Source: Serratia silvae | GTDB taxonomy: Bacteria > Pseudomonadota > Gammaproteobacteria > Enterobacterales > Enterobacteriaceae | Direction: 5' to 3' | Assembly: GCF_023282985.1 (NCBI RefSeq) | Contig: NZ_JAGQDC010000011.1 | Span: forward strand, 103,684-167,683 | DNA length: 64,000 nt | Shown: in pieces, positions 29,733 through 39,868 of the stretch | Layout of the letters: the number at the start of each line of letters is the position of its first letter | Position numbering within the stretch: position 1 is the first letter of the stretch | Program-made: the position numbers and the translations under genes | Notes under the pieces: model-generated | The model's input: only the letters and a program-made list of their open reading frames with translations | Databases searched by the model: none | Told to the model about the DNA's origin: nothing

Positions 29733-30068
29733 ATGCCGAAAATTGTTTTCCTGCCCCATCAAGATCTATGCCCGGAGGGGGCAGTACTGGAAGCGGAAAT
29801 TGGGGAAACTATCCTCGATGTCGCACTGCGTAACGGTATTGAAATTGAACATGCCTGTGAGAAGTCCTGCGCCTGTACCACCTGCCACTGCATCGTGCGT
29901 GAAGGGTTTGATTCCCTGGCCGAAAGCAGCGAGCTGGAAGATGACATGCTGGACAAAGCCTGGGGGCTGGAGCCGGAAAGCCGCTTGAGCTGCCAGGCCC
30001 GCGTCACCGAAGACGATCTGGTGGTCGAAATGCCGCGTTATACCGTCAACCACGCACGCGAGCACTAG
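29733..30068 (+). CDS. fdx: [2Fe-2S] ferredoxin Fdx
   Basis: A 111-residue adrenodoxin-type ferredoxin that supplies electrons to cluster assembly. The ligands Cys42, Cys48, Cys51 and Cys87 are present in ACEKSCACTTC and SRLSCQAR. It starts 2 bp after hscA, and its stop lies 2 bp before an ERIC element. Confidence 0.97.
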   Translation: MPKIVFLPHQDLCPEGAVLEAEIGETILDVALRNGIEIEHACEKSCACTTCHCIVREGFDSLAESSELEDDMLDKAWGLEPESRLSCQARVTEDDLVVEMPRYTVNHAREH

Positions 30069-30070
30069 TT

Positions 30071-30194
30071 TACCCGTCGTCTTTCAAGCCGCAGCGTTGT
30101 TACCTGCGAGCGTGAACCCCAGTCACTTACTGAAAGTAAGCTCCTGGGGACTCACACTCTTGTCGCCTAGCTGCGACTTGAAATCCATAGGGTA
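30071..30194. repeat. ERIC element between fdx and iscX
   Basis: A full copy (124 bp), from TACCCGTCGTCTTTCAAG to CTTGAAATCCATAGGGTA, with both core boxes (CCCCAGTCACTTAC, GTAAGCTCCTGGGGA). It ends 40 bp before the iscX start. Confidence 0.93.
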
Positions 30195-30234
30195 AAATGA
30201 GCCGTAATCATCATGTAGTGCAGGAGATAGTTTT

Positions 30235-30429
30235 ATGAAGTGGACAGACAGCCGCGAAATCGGCGAAGCCCTGTACGATGCCTATCCAGATACCGATCCG
30301 AAAACCGTGCGTTTCACCGATATGCACCAGTGGATTTGCGATCTGGAAGAATTTGACGACGAACCGCAGGCTTCCAATGAAAAAATACTGGAAGCGATCC
30401 TGCTGGTCTGGTTAGATGAAGCAGAGTAA
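30235..30429 (+). CDS. iscX: IscX (YfhJ)
   Basis: A 64-residue acidic protein ([29 protein letters not shown] is the family pattern; residues 1-29). It binds IscS and iron and is thought to tune cluster assembly. The last gene of the isc cluster, followed by a terminator. A CAGGAGA ribosome site precedes the ATG. Confidence 0.95.
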   Translation: MKWTDSREIGEALYDAYPDTDPKTVRFTDMHQWICDLEEFDDEPQASNEKILEAILLVWLDEAE

Positions 30430-30439
30430 ATAGCGAAAT

Positions 30440-30468
30440 GGGCTGCCAAAGGCAGCCCGTTTATTTTG
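30440..30468 (+). terminator. isc operon terminator
   Basis: GGGCTGCC, loop AAA, GGCAGCCC, then GTTTATTTT. Confidence 0.88.
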
Positions 30469-30509
30469 TATCCGACAAGATTAGTACAAGAATAATCCGG
30501 AGTAAGGCT

Positions 30510-31805
30510 ATGACAACCGAAATCATGCAGATCACGCTATCCCAGCAACCCGCCGATGCGCGCTGGGGTGAAAAGGCGCTGCTGAGCACCAATGACCAAG
30601 GCATCACCATCCATCTGAGCAATTCCGGCAAACTGGGCCTGATCCAGCGTGCGGCACGCAGGATCGATGGCCAGGGTATCAAGAAAGTGAAACTGGCCGG
30701 GGAAGGCTGGGACCTGGAAAATAGCTGGGCGTTTTGGCAGGGCTATCGCGGGCCGAAAGGGCAGCGTAGCGTTGAATGGGCAGAGCTGCCGGAAGCGGAA
30801 AGCCAGGAACTGCAACAGCGCCTGAAGATTGTCGACTGGGTGCGTGACACCATCAATATGCCAGCGGAAGAGCTGGGGCCAGAGCAACTGGCAAGCCGCG
30901 CGGTTGATCTGATGTGTGCCGTCGGTTGCGATGCCGTCAGCTACCGTATCACCAAAGGTGAAGACCTGCGTGAGCAGAACTACGCCGGTATTCATACCGT
31001 TGGCCGGGGTTCCGATCGTTCTCCGGTGCTGTTGGCGCTGGACTTTAACCCGACGGGCAACCCTGATGCACCGGTATTTGCCTGCCTGGTGGGTAAAGGT
31101 ATCACCTTCGACACCGGCGGCTACAGCCTCAAGCAAAGCGCGTTTATGGACTCGATGAAGTCCGACATGGGCGGCGCGGCCACCATCACTGGCGCATTGG
31201 CATTAGCAGTGGCACGTGGCTTGCAGCAGCGCGTTAAGCTGTACCTGTGCTGTGCGGACAATATGGTCAGCGGTAACGCCTTCAAACTGGGTGATATTAT
31301 CCGCTATCGCAATGGCAAAACGGTTGAAGTGATGAATACCGATGCGGAAGGGCGTTTGGTATTGGCCGATGGGCTGATCGATGCCAGTGCACAAAACCCT
31401 CAGTTGATCATCGATTGTGCGACCTTGACCGGCGCAGCCAAAACGGCGGTAGGGAATGATTACCACGCGCTGTTCAGCTTTGACGATGCGCTGGCGCAAG
31501 AGCTGTTGGCCAGTGCGGATGAAGAGCACGAGCCGTTCTGGCGTCTGCCGCTGGCGGAATTCCACCGCAGCCAGTTGCCGTCAAACTTTGCTGAACTGAA
31601 CAACGTTGCAGGCCCGGCTTATACTGCTGGTGCCAGTACCGCCGCAGCTTTCCTGTCACACTTTGTGCAGAATTACCAAAAGGGCTGGCTGCACATTGAC
31701 TGTTCTGCCACTTACCGTAAAGGTGCTGTGGATCAGTGGTCGGCAGGCGCAACCGGTCTGGGCGTTCGCACGCTGGCCAACCTGTTGCTGAGCAAAGCCA
31801 AGTAA
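30510..31805 (+). CDS. pepB: Peptidase B
   Basis: A 431-residue leucyl-aminopeptidase family metalloenzyme (M17). The metal-binding block is visible ([37 protein letters not shown]). The frame extends to 30438 across the isc terminator; I chose ATG 30510, which has a GGAGTAAGG ribosome site and matches the E. coli start. Same neighbours as in E. coli (iscX-pepB-sseB). Confidence 0.96.
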   Translation: MTTEIMQITLSQQPADARWGEKALLSTNDQGITIHLSNSGKLGLIQRAARRIDGQGIKKVKLAGEGWDLENSWAFWQGYRGPKGQRSVEWAELPEAESQELQQRLKIVDWVRDTINMPAEELGPEQLASRAVDLMCAVGCDAVSYRITKGEDLREQNYAGIHTVGRGSDRSPVLLALDFNPTGNPDAPVFACLVGKGITFDTGGYSLKQSAFMDSMKSDMGGAATITGALALAVARGLQQRVKLYLCCADNMVSGNAFKLGDIIRYRNGKTVEVMNTDAEGRLVLADGLIDASAQNPQLIIDCATLTGAAKTAVGNDYHALFSFDDALAQELLASADEEHEPFWRLPLAEFHRSQLPSNFAELNNVAGPAYTAGASTAAAFLSHFVQNYQKGWLHIDCSATYRKGAVDQWSAGATGLGVRTLANLLLSKAK

Positions 31806-31827
31806 GTTTAACATTACGTTTTTCCGT

Positions 31828-31851
31828 AAGGGCTCAGCATGCTGAGCCCTT
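31828..31851 (+). terminator. Palindrome after pepB
   Basis: Two perfect 12-nt arms (AAGGGCTCAGCA and its complement) with no unpaired centre, followed by an AT-rich stretch without a clear T-run. A probable terminator, or a 3'-end stabiliser. Confidence 0.65.
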
Positions 31852-31872
31852 AATACATTGGAGGAGTCGGCA

Positions 31873-32712
31873 ATGAGTTCCCACCACCATCATGATGATG
31901 ACGCCGTTGCGGGCGAAAACGAGCTTGAGCGCCTGCTGAGGCTGGCGGCCTCGGAGCCGGCGCACCGCCCGGCGTTTTTCCGCGAACTGCTGGATTCAAC
32001 GGTTTACATTTTGGGTGACAGCGAGCAGGTGCCGCACGACGGCGAAATCACGCTGAATGCCGAGACACCGGTGAACATTCAGCACTGGGAAAAGCAGGAT
32101 GGCAGCAGCGTAGTGCCTTTCTTCACCTCATTGGAGGCGCTGCAAAAGGCCGTGGAGGATGAGCAACCCTTTATCGCCATGCCCGCTCGCGTGCTGTTTG
32201 AAATCACGCAAGGTGCCGAACTGTTCCTGAACCCGAAAGGCACCCACGGCAAAGAATTCCTGCCAGCCGAGATCGCCATGCTGCTGGCTACCGGCGGCGT
32301 AGTGAAGCCAGCGGAACGCTATATCGATACCGAAACCCAGCTGCTGCTGGGGCAGCCCGAAGAGTATCCTGCGGCGATGGTAGATGCGCTGACGACCTTG
32401 TTCAGCCAGCGTAAACCGGTACGCCGCGCTTTCCTGGCACTGATGCACGACCGTGCTGTAGACGAGAAGCCGAACCTGCTGGTGGGTCTGGAAGTGGATG
32501 GCGACCCGGCAGAGATTGAAGCCCTGATCAGCGAAGCCGGTATGGTGGCCAGCGAAACCGCGCCAAACGATGAGCCAGTCGATTTTTGCCTGGTAGAAGA
32601 GAATGCGCGGGGCGTGAGCCATTATCTGATCACCCATACCCAGGCTTTCTATCAACGTCGCTGGGGGAGTTGGCTGCGAAATATGATCCCATCGACCGAT
32701 AAAACACAGTAA
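31873..32712 (+). CDS. sseB: SseB family protein, enhanced serine sensitivity
   Basis: A 279-residue protein with an SseB N-terminal domain (ELERLLRLAASEPAHRPAFFREL) and C-terminal domain. In E. coli it affects serine sensitivity and rhodanese SseA; the mechanism is unknown. I chose ATG 31873 after a GGAGGAG ribosome site. Directly after the start it has an unusual charged, His-rich run, SSHHHHDDD. No sseA is seen beside it. Confidence 0.88.
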   Translation: MSSHHHHDDDAVAGENELERLLRLAASEPAHRPAFFRELLDSTVYILGDSEQVPHDGEITLNAETPVNIQHWEKQDGSSVVPFFTSLEALQKAVEDEQPFIAMPARVLFEITQGAELFLNPKGTHGKEFLPAEIAMLLATGGVVKPAERYIDTETQLLLGQPEEYPAAMVDALTTLFSQRKPVRRAFLALMHDRAVDEKPNLLVGLEVDGDPAEIEALISEAGMVASETAPNDEPVDFCLVEENARGVSHYLITHTQAFYQRRWGSWLRNMIPSTDKTQ

Positions 32713-32792
32713 ACCGACCGGTAAGGATCCAATTTGTCGCTGACTATCGAGGATTAAGATAATTTTTTTTTAATGAAATGTTGATTTTCCCG

Positions 32793-32870
32793 TAGGCAAG
32801 CGTTAACAGCGCACATATAATCTGCGCCACTTGAAAGGCCGGCACCTCACCTTATCGCCCGGCCTGTTTT
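32793..32870 (+). promoter_or_regulatory. ndk promoter and leader hairpin
   Basis: A -10 box TATAAT (32816-32821) lies 17 bp after a weak -35 TAGGCA. Downstream, AGGCCGG (32836-32842) can pair with CCGGCCT (32859-32865) and is followed by GTTTT. The hairpin would lie inside the transcript leader, 28 bp before the ndk start, where it could act as an attenuator. Alternatively it is a weak terminator for sseB. Confidence 0.5.
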
Positions 32871-32892
32871 GGAAGACATAATAGAGGCCATC

Positions 32893-33318
32893 ATGACCGT
32901 AGAACGTACCTTTTCCATCATTAAACCAAACGCAGTAGCTAACAATGACATCGGCGCTATCTATGCTCGTTTCGAGCGCGCGGGTTTCAAAATCATCGCA
33001 TCTAAAATGTTGCGTCTGACTCGCGAACAGGCCGAAGGCTTCTACGCTGAGCACAAAGGCCGTCCTTTCTTCGACGGTCTGGTTGAGTTCATGACCTCTG
33101 GCCCAATCGTGGTGCAGGTTCTGGAAGCCGAAAACGCCGTACAGCGTAACCGTGACATCATGGGCGCAACCAACCCGGACAACGCATTGGCTGGCACTCT
33201 GCGTGCTGACTATGCAGACAGCTTCACTGCCAACGCCGTTCACGGCTCAGACGCAGTAGAATCTGCCCAGCGTGAAATCGCCTACTTTTTTAACGAAAGC
33301 GAAATCTGCGCACGTTAA
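32893..33318 (+). CDS. ndk: Nucleoside diphosphate kinase
   Basis: A 141-residue enzyme that moves the terminal phosphate from ATP to other (d)NDPs. The phosphorylated His117 lies in [12 protein letters not shown] chose [15 protein letters not shown] at 32893 as the family start; the longer frame adds eight unsupported residues. The stop is followed immediately by an ERIC element. Confidence 0.97.
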   Translation: MTVERTFSIIKPNAVANNDIGAIYARFERAGFKIIASKMLRLTREQAEGFYAEHKGRPFFDGLVEFMTSGPIVVQVLEAENAVQRNRDIMGATNPDNALAGTLRADYADSFTANAVHGSDAVESAQREIAYFFNESEICAR

Positions 33319-33442
33319 TACCCGTCGTCTTTCAAGCTGCAGCGTTGTTACCTGCACTATCCCACCCCAGTCACTTACGAAAAGTAAGCTCCTGGGGATG
33401 AGATAGCTTGTCGCCTAGCTGCAACTTGAAATCCATAGGGTA
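33319..33442. repeat. ERIC element after ndk
   Basis: A full copy (124 bp), from TACCCGTCGTCTTTCAAG to CTTGAAATCCATAGGGTA, nearly identical to the copies at 15312 and 30071. It starts on the base right after the ndk stop codon. Confidence 0.93.
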
Positions 33443-33551
33443 TTAAGAGGTTTCTTGCATAGTGAAGTGAGCTTTTACCGGCAGATACAATAAAAATGCC
33501 GTGAAAGCCGTTCAGACGTAGAAACCCGCTACTAAAATTTGTACAATGCCG

Positions 33552-33589
33552 CGCCCCAGGGAAGTCATCTTGCCTGGGGCGTGTCTTTT
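33552..33589 (+). terminator. Hairpin in the rlmN upstream region
   Basis: CGCCCCAGG and CCTGGGGCG enclose 12 nt, followed by TGTCTTTT. A TACAAT box (33542-33547) lies just before it. It may be the ndk terminator or a leader terminator for rlmN. Confidence 0.55.
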
Positions 33590-33653
33590 GATGACACACT
33601 TACTTTCCACTCCTTCAAGCCATAACGTGTAATAACGAGGCTAAGAGATCATT

Positions 33654-34841
33654 ATGTTAGAACCCATCGCGCCCGAGCATACCTTGTCTGAAAATAATTC
33701 CCTGACCGTGCAAACGGAACAACCGGCTACGGCCAAAATCAACCTGCTGGATTTGAACCGTCAGCAATTGCGCGAATTCTTCGCCAACATGGGTGAAAAA
33801 CCTTTCCGCGCCGATCAGGTGATGAAGTGGATGTATCACTATTGCTGCGATGATTTTGAGCAGATGACCGACATCAACAAGGTGCTGCGCAATAAATTAC
33901 AGAGCGTGGCGGAAATCCGTGCGCCGGAAGTAGCTGAAGAGCAGCGTTCGGCTGATGGCACCATCAAGTGGGCCATCAAGGTGGGCGATCAACAGGTCGA
34001 AACTGTCTATATCCCAGATGGTGATCGCGCCACTCTGTGCGTGTCTTCACAGGTAGGCTGCGCACTGGAGTGCAAATTCTGTTCCACGGCTCAGCAGGGC
34101 TTTAACCGCAACCTGCGAGTGTCGGAAATTATCGGCCAGGTTTGGCGTGCCGCTAAAATTTTGGGTGCCATCAAAGTCACCGGCCAGCGCCCGATCACCA
34201 ACGTGGTGATGATGGGCATGGGCGAGCCGCTGCTTAACCTGACCAACGTGGTGCCTGCGATGGAAATCATGCTGGACGACTTTGGTTTTGGCCTGTCCAA
34301 GCGCCGCGTTACCTTGTCCACCTCCGGTGTCGTGCCCGCCTTGGACAAATTGGGAGACATGATCGATGTGGCCCTGGCCATTTCGCTGCATGCACCAAAC
34401 GACACGATCCGCGACGAGATCGTGCCAATCAACCGCAAGTACAATATTGAAACCTTCCTGGCGGCGGTACGCCGTTATCTGGAAAAATCCAATGCTAACC
34501 AAGGGCGGGTCACCGTTGAGTACGTGATGCTGGATCATATCAACGACAGCACTGACGACGCGCACCAACTGGCGGAAGTGCTGAAGGATACGCCATGCAA
34601 GATCAACCTGATCCCATGGAACCCGTTCCCTGGAGCACCTTATGGCCGCAGTTCCAACAGCCGCGTCGACCGTTTCTCCAAGGTGTTGATGGAATACGGC
34701 TTTACGACTATTGTTCGTAAAACCCGTGGCGATGACATTGATGCTGCCTGTGGGCAGTTGGCGGGAGAGGTGATCGATCGTACCAAGCGTACCCTGAAAA
34801 AGAAAATGGCCGGGGAACCTATCAACGTACGAGCGGTCTGA
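33654..34841 (+). CDS. rlmN: Dual-specificity 23S rRNA/tRNA m2A methyltransferase RlmN
   Basis: A 395-residue radical SAM enzyme that methylates A2503 of 23S rRNA and A37 of some tRNAs. The cluster motif CALECKFC has Cys136, Cys140 and Cys143, and the methyl-carrying Cys366 lies in DAACGQLAG. The N-terminus is about ten residues longer than in E. coli. Upstream is a 335-bp region with an ERIC element and a leader hairpin. Confidence 0.97.
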   Translation: MLEPIAPEHTLSENNSLTVQTEQPATAKINLLDLNRQQLREFFANMGEKPFRADQVMKWMYHYCCDDFEQMTDINKVLRNKLQSVAEIRAPEVAEEQRSADGTIKWAIKVGDQQVETVYIPDGDRATLCVSSQVGCALECKFCSTAQQGFNRNLRVSEIIGQVWRAAKILGAIKVTGQRPITNVVMMGMGEPLLNLTNVVPAMEIMLDDFGFGLSKRRVTLSTSGVVPALDKLGDMIDVALAISLHAPNDTIRDEIVPINRKYNIETFLAAVRRYLEKSNANQGRVTVEYVMLDHINDSTDDAHQLAEVLKDTPCKINLIPWNPFPGAPYGRSSNSRVDRFSKVLMEYGFTTIVRKTRGDDIDAACGQLAGEVIDRTKRTLKKKMAGEPINVRAV

Positions 34842-34927
34842 ATCCTATAGCATGATTTTTTTGTTATCTAACAGCCTGTTATGTGAGCAGCAATCCTTCA
34901 GGCGATCGGGTAACATCGGATAAGGAA

Positions 34928-35689
34928 ATGAGTGCAAGCATGAAGCTGAAACTGTGGGGTGTATTATTGGCGGCCAGTTTGCTGGCGGGCTGTTCCAGCT
35001 CGCAGCCCGATAACGACGGGCCAGCGGTGGCGGCAGGCCAGACCCGGTTGCAACTGGGCCTGGAGTATCTGAACCAGGGCGATCTACCGGCTGCCAGGCA
35101 GAATCTGCAAAAAGCGGTCGATGCTGCCCCACAGGATTATCGTACCCAATTGGGCATGGCACTCTACAATCAGCGGATCGGCGATAACGCCGCCGCGCAG
35201 CAGAGTTATCAGCAAGCGCTTAAACTTGCACCGGGTAACGGTACCGTATTGAATAATTACGGTGCGTTTCTCTGTAGTTTAGGGCAGTATGTACCGGCCC
35301 AACAGCAGTTTAGCGCTGCGGCACTGGCGCCAGAATATGGCCAGGTTGCCGACAGTCTGGAAAACGCAGGTTACTGTTTCCTCAAGGCCGGTCAAAATGA
35401 TGAAGCTCGTAAGTTATTAACGCGAGCGCTGAAGATCGATCCGGACAAGGGGGCTCCGCTGTTAGTGGAGGCAGAAAAGCAATTTGGAGAAGGGAAGCGC
35501 ACGCAGTCGCAACTTTTATTGGACAGTTATCAACATGTTCTGCCGGCGAGTGCCGACAGTCTATGGTTACAGATTCGTTTCGCCGCGTTAGCGGGCCGTC
35601 AGGATAGCGTTCAACGCTATGGCAAACAGCTAGCGCGAAGTTTTCCACAATCCAAACAGTACCAGCAGTTCTTAGCTAATGAATACTGA
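34928..35689 (+). CDS. pilW: TPR lipoprotein, PilW/PilF family
   Basis: About 253 residues with a lipoprotein signal ([14 protein letters not shown]), lipid-anchored through Cys22, then TPR-type repeats ([21 protein letters not shown] and others). In type IV pilus systems PilW/PilF pilots the secretin to the outer membrane. No pilus genes are visible here, and its place between rlmN and rodZ is common to many gamma-proteobacteria, so its role in this organism is open. The start could also be ATG 34940. It overlaps rodZ by 11 bp. Confidence 0.85.
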   Translation: MSASMKLKLWGVLLAASLLAGCSSSQPDNDGPAVAAGQTRLQLGLEYLNQGDLPAARQNLQKAVDAAPQDYRTQLGMALYNQRIGDNAAAQQSYQQALKLAPGNGTVLNNYGAFLCSLGQYVPAQQQFSAAALAPEYGQVADSLENAGYCFLKAGQNDEARKLLTRALKIDPDKGAPLLVEAEKQFGEGKRTQSQLLLDSYQHVLPASADSLWLQIRFAALAGRQDSVQRYGKQLARSFPQSKQYQQFLANEY

Positions 35690-36659
35690 AGATTCCCAAG
35701 ATAAAACCGTATCTATGACAACAGGTCAACGCCTGCGCCAGGCTCGTGAACAACTCGGGTTGAGCCAACAGGTCGTGGCTGAACGCCTGTGCCTAAAAAT
35801 GTCTACCGTGCGCGACATTGAAGACGACAATATGTCTGCCGATCTGGCTTCAACGTTCGTGCGTGGTTATATCCGTTCCTATGCCAAGCTGGTGCATTTG
35901 CCAGAAGATGAACTGTTGCCGATGATGGAAAAACAGGCACCAGTGAGAGCGGCCAAAGTGGCTCAGATGCAGAGCTTCTCTTTGGGGAAGCGCCGTAAAA
36001 AGCGTGATGGCTGGCTGATGAGCTTTACCTGGCTGATTGTGTTTGTGGTCGTGGGTTTGACCGGTGCCTGGTGGTGGCAGAATCACAAGGCTCAGCAGGA
36101 AGAGATCGCCACCATGGCGGATCAATCTTCTGCACAACTTTCTCAACATGGTGAAGGCCAACCCGTACCGCTAACCGACGGCAACGTCGATAATGGCGCT
36201 TCTGCGGTAGATCCTGACAGCAGCCCCGCGCCAGCAACCAATAGCGCGGTGACGACTCAACAGGTTCCGGTTGTGCTTGATCCTCAGGCGGCTCAGCAGC
36301 CTGCGGTGGTAGCACCAAGCCAGGCCACTATCCCGGATGCAGCTCCGACAGCCCCAGTGGTTCAGTCTCAGCTGCCTACCGGTACCGCTGGCGTCAGTGC
36401 TCCAGAAGCAGATGCCAATGGGCTGGTAATGGATTTTTCCGGCGACTGCTGGGTACAAGTGGTTGACGCGACGGGCAAATCTTTGGTCAGCGGCATTCAG
36501 AAAAGCGGTTCCCGGCTGAATCTGGCAGGAACGGCCCCGTATAAACTGACCCTCGGCGCACCGGCTTCGGTACAGGTTCAATTCCAGGGTAAACCGGTCG
36601 ATTTAAGCCGGTTTGTCAAGTCAAACCGTGTTGCTCGTCTGACCGTTGCCGCGCAGTAA
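35679..36659 (+). CDS. rodZ: Cytoskeleton protein RodZ
   Basis: A 326-residue bitopic protein that links MreB to the cell-wall machinery. It has a cytoplasmic Xre-type helix-turn-helix ([22 protein letters not shown], 16-37), a membrane helix at about 112-132 and a Pro/Ala/Gln-rich periplasmic linker. A DUF4115 domain is at the end ([16 protein letters not shown]). It overlaps pilW by 11 bp; ispG follows in the same direction. Confidence 0.95.
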   Translation: MNTEDSQDKTVSMTTGQRLRQAREQLGLSQQVVAERLCLKMSTVRDIEDDNMSADLASTFVRGYIRSYAKLVHLPEDELLPMMEKQAPVRAAKVAQMQSFSLGKRRKKRDGWLMSFTWLIVFVVVGLTGAWWWQNHKAQQEEIATMADQSSAQLSQHGEGQPVPLTDGNVDNGASAVDPDSSPAPATNSAVTTQQVPVVLDPQAAQQPAVVAPSQATIPDAAPTAPVVQSQLPTGTAGVSAPEADANGLVMDFSGDCWVQVVDATGKSLVSGIQKSGSRLNLAGTAPYKLTLGAPASVQVQFQGKPVDLSRFVKSNRVARLTVAAQ

Positions 36660-36706
36660 TTGCGCGGCTATTGTCGTTAAGTCAGAGCAGCAGTGGAGAG
36701 TAACTG

Positions 36707-37828
36707 ATGCATAACCAAGCTCCCATTAACCGTCGCAAATCTACCCGTATTTACGTCGGTAACGTGCCTATAGGCGATGGAGCGCCGATTGCCGTGCAAT
36801 CGATGACCAACACCCGTACCACCGATGTCGAAGCGACGGTTAATCAGATCCGGGCTCTGGAGCGCGTGGGGGTTGATATCGTCCGCGTTTCCGTTCCCAC
36901 CATGGACGCCGCCGAGGCGTTTCGGCTGATCAAACAGCAGGTCAACGTACCGCTGGTGGCCGATATCCATTTCGATTACCGCATTGCGTTGCAGGTTGCC
37001 GAATACGGCGTTGACTGCCTGCGTATCAACCCGGGTAACATCGGCAACGAATCACGTATCCGCTCAGTGGTTGACTGCGCACGTGACAAAAATATCCCGA
37101 TCCGCATCGGCGTTAACGGCGGTTCGTTGGAAAAAGATATTCAGGAAAAGTACGGCGAACCTACGCCGGAAGCGCTGCTGGAATCCGCCATGCGTCACGT
37201 GGATATCCTGGATCGCCTCAACTTTGACCAGTTCAAGGTAAGCGTAAAAGCGTCCGACGTGTTCCTGGCCGTGCAGTCTTACCGGTTGTTGGCTGCCCGT
37301 ATTGACCAACCCTTGCACCTTGGTATCACCGAGGCGGGCGGCGCACGCAGTGGCTCAGTAAAATCAGCCATTGGCTTGGGCATGCTGCTGTCGGAAGGGA
37401 TCGGCGATACGCTGCGCATTTCGCTGGCGGCAGATCCGGTTGAAGAAGTGAAGGTTGGCTTTGATATCCTGAAGTCTTTGCGCATCCGCGCTCGTGGCAT
37501 CAACTTCATTGCCTGCCCAACTTGCTCACGTCAGGAGTTTGACGTCATTGGCACTGTCAATGCGTTGGAACAGCGCCTGGAAGACCTCATTACCCCGATG
37601 GATGTGTCCATTATCGGTTGTGTGGTGAACGGGCCGGGCGAAGCTTTGGTGTCTACCATTGGGGTAACCGGTGGGCACAAGAAGAGTGGCTTCTACGAAG
37701 ACGGCGTACGCCAGAAAGATCGTTTTGATAACGAACAGATGATTGATCAGTTGGAAGCGAAGATCCGGGCCAAAGCGGCCATGATGGACGAATCCAAGCG
37801 TATTTCGATCAATCTTCTGGAAGAATAA
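36707..37828 (+). CDS. ispG: (E)-4-hydroxy-3-methylbut-2-enyl-diphosphate synthase
   Basis: A 373-residue [4Fe-4S] enzyme of the MEP isoprenoid pathway. The cluster ligands Cys270, Cys273 and Cys305 are present ([22 protein letters not shown]), with Glu312 as the usual fourth ligand. A GGAGAG ribosome site precedes the ATG. Standard neighbour order rodZ-ispG-hisS. Confidence 0.97.
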   Translation: MHNQAPINRRKSTRIYVGNVPIGDGAPIAVQSMTNTRTTDVEATVNQIRALERVGVDIVRVSVPTMDAAEAFRLIKQQVNVPLVADIHFDYRIALQVAEYGVDCLRINPGNIGNESRIRSVVDCARDKNIPIRIGVNGGSLEKDIQEKYGEPTPEALLESAMRHVDILDRLNFDQFKVSVKASDVFLAVQSYRLLAARIDQPLHLGITEAGGARSGSVKSAIGLGMLLSEGIGDTLRISLAADPVEEVKVGFDILKSLRIRARGINFIACPTCSRQEFDVIGTVNALEQRLEDLITPMDVSIIGCVVNGPGEALVSTIGVTGGHKKSGFYEDGVRQKDRFDNEQMIDQLEAKIRAKAAMMDESKRISINLLEE

Positions 37829-37830
37829 GC

Positions 37831-37851
37831 CAGTGGGCATTTGGCCCACTG
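37831..37851 (+). terminator. Hairpin after ispG
   Basis: CAGTGGGC and GCCCACTG flank a 5-nt loop 3 bp after the ispG stop. No T-run follows, so read-through is likely. In E. coli this interval encodes the small RNA SroE; I cannot confirm it here. Confidence 0.5.
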
Positions 37852-37885
37852 ATGAATTATCCGAGGGCTAGATTGCCTATCCGCG

Positions 37886-37915
37886 TTGAATAGCGGGTGG
37901 CAAAGTCCCTATAAT
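37886..37915 (+). promoter_or_regulatory. hisS promoter
   Basis: TTGAAT, 18-bp spacer, TATAAT, ending 34 bp before the GTG start of hisS. Confidence 0.7.
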
Positions 37916-37949
37916 CGGATCCATTTTATAAAACGGACAGAGAACTCAC

Positions 37950-39224
37950 GTGGCAAAAAACATTCAAGCCATTCGCGGCATGAACGATTACCTGCCGGAA
38001 GAAACGGCACTGTGGCAGCGCATTGAAGGCACACTCAAGCAGGTGCTGAGCGGCTATGGCTATAGCGAAATCCGGTTGCCGATTGTAGAGCAGACCCCGT
38101 TATTTAAGCGCGCCATCGGTGAAGTGACCGACGTCGTGGAAAAAGAGATGTATACCTTCGAGGATCGCAACGGCGAAAGCCTGACGCTGCGCCCGGAAGG
38201 AACGGCTGGCTGCGTACGCGCCGGTATCGAACATGGTCTGCTGTACAATCAGGAACAGCGTCTGTGGTATATCGGCCCGATGTTCCGTTACGAACGTCCA
38301 CAAAAAGGCCGTTACCGCCAGTTCCATCAGTTAGGGGCAGAGGTATTTGGCCTGCAAGGCCCGGATATTGATGCTGAGCTTATCCTGCTGACTGCCCGCT
38401 GGTGGAAGGCGCTGGGTATTGCCGAACACGTCAATCTGGAACTGAACTCCATCGGTTCACAGGAAGCTCGCTGCAACTATCGTGACGCTCTGGTGGCTTT
38501 CCTGGAACAGCATCAGGAAAAACTCGACGAAGACTGCAAGCGCCGCATGTACAGCAACCCACTGCGCGTGCTGGATTCTAAAAATCCAGAAGTGCAAACC
38601 CTGCTTAACGATGCGCCGCGTCTTTCCGACTATCTGGATGAAGAGTCCAAAGCCCACTTTGCCGGGCTGTGTGAACTTTTAGCTCAGGCCGGTATCCCAT
38701 ATACCGTTAACGAGCGCCTGGTGCGTGGCCTGGATTATTACAATCGCACGGTGTTTGAGTGGGTCACCACCAGCCTGGGCGCTCAGGGCACCGTGTGTGC
38801 CGGTGGCCGTTACGATGGCCTGGTTGAGCAACTGGGTGGGCGTGCTACCCCTGGCGTTGGTTTTGCCATGGGGCTGGAGCGTTTAGTGCTGCTGGTTCAG
38901 GCGGTTAATCCGGACTTCAAGGCACCGGCCACTATCGACGTGTACGTCATATCGAGCGGGGCGGGTACCCAGAGTGCGGCCATGTTGCTGGCAGAGCAGG
39001 TTCGTGATGCTGCGCCGCAGATTAAACTGATGACCAACTATGGCGGCGGCAACTTTAAAAAGCAGATCACCCGTGCAGATAAGTGGGGCGCTCGTATCGC
39101 CCTGATCCTGGGTGAGAACGAAGTCGCAGCACAGCAGGTGGTGATGAAAGACCTGCGCAGTGGTGAACAAGAAACGCTGGCGCAAAGCGAAATCGCTGCG
39201 CGTCTGGCTTTGATGTTAGGTTAA
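37950..39224 (+). CDS. hisS: Histidyl-tRNA synthetase
   Basis: A 424-residue class II synthetase. Histidine-binding signatures [14 protein letters not shown] and [13 protein letters not shown] are present, with motif 2 ([17 protein letters not shown]). It starts at GTG 37950 ([16 protein letters not shown]) with its own promoter. yfgM follows 13 bp later. Confidence 0.98.
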   Translation: MAKNIQAIRGMNDYLPEETALWQRIEGTLKQVLSGYGYSEIRLPIVEQTPLFKRAIGEVTDVVEKEMYTFEDRNGESLTLRPEGTAGCVRAGIEHGLLYNQEQRLWYIGPMFRYERPQKGRYRQFHQLGAEVFGLQGPDIDAELILLTARWWKALGIAEHVNLELNSIGSQEARCNYRDALVAFLEQHQEKLDEDCKRRMYSNPLRVLDSKNPEVQTLLNDAPRLSDYLDEESKAHFAGLCELLAQAGIPYTVNERLVRGLDYYNRTVFEWVTTSLGAQGTVCAGGRYDGLVEQLGGRATPGVGFAMGLERLVLLVQAVNPDFKAPATIDVYVISSGAGTQSAAMLLAEQVRDAAPQIKLMTNYGGGNFKKQITRADKWGARIALILGENEVAAQQVVMKDLRSGEQETLAQSEIAARLALMLG

Positions 39225-39237
39225 GGAGAAGGACACC

Positions 39238-39858
39238 GTGGAAGTCTATACCACTGAAAACGAACAGCTTGACGCCGTGCGCAACTTTTTTGCCGAAAAC
39301 GGTAAAGCTTTGGTTGTGGGTGTGGTGCTCGGTATTGGTGCCCTGGTTGGTTGGCGCTACTGGCAGAGCAACCAGACCTCCAGCATGATGGCGGCCTCAC
39401 AGTCTTATCAACAGGCTAGCGTTGCCTTGGAATCGGGTAAAGCCGAAGACGTGGCAACGGCAGAGAAGTTTATCCAGGCGAACGACAACAGCTACGGCGT
39501 GTTCGCGGCTCTGGAGTTGGCTAAGCACTTTGCAGAACAAGGTGATTTCGCCAAGGCAGAACAGCAACTGGTAGTGGCACAGGGCCATGCCAAAGATGAA
39601 AACCTGCTGGCGCTGGTAAACCTGCGTCTGGCACGTATTCAGATGCAAGAGAAAAAGCTGGATGAAGCGCTGAAAACGCTGGATGGCGTGAAAGGCGAAG
39701 GTTGGATGGCAATGATGCAAGACGCACGCGGTGACGTGCTGTTGGCCAAAGGCGACAGCAAAGGTGCACGCGAAGCTTACAGCAAAGGCATCGAATCCAA
39801 TGCTTCTCAGGTGCTTGCGGCAGTGATGCGCATGAAATTGAATAACTTGTCCAGCTAA
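39238..39858 (+). CDS. yfgM: Membrane-anchored TPR protein YfgM
   Basis: A 206-residue ancillary SecYEG translocon subunit. A short cytoplasmic start is followed by one membrane helix (ALVVGVVLGIGALVGWRYW) and a periplasmic TPR-like domain. GTG start after an AAGGAGAAGG ribosome site. Sits between hisS and bamB as in E. coli. Confidence 0.94.
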   Translation: MEVYTTENEQLDAVRNFFAENGKALVVGVVLGIGALVGWRYWQSNQTSSMMAASQSYQQASVALESGKAEDVATAEKFIQANDNSYGVFAALELAKHFAEQGDFAKAEQQLVVAQGHAKDENLLALVNLRLARIQMQEKKLDEALKTLDGVKGEGWMAMMQDARGDVLLAKGDSKGAREAYSKGIESNASQVLAAVMRMKLNNLSS

Positions 39859-39868
39859 GGGGAATCCC

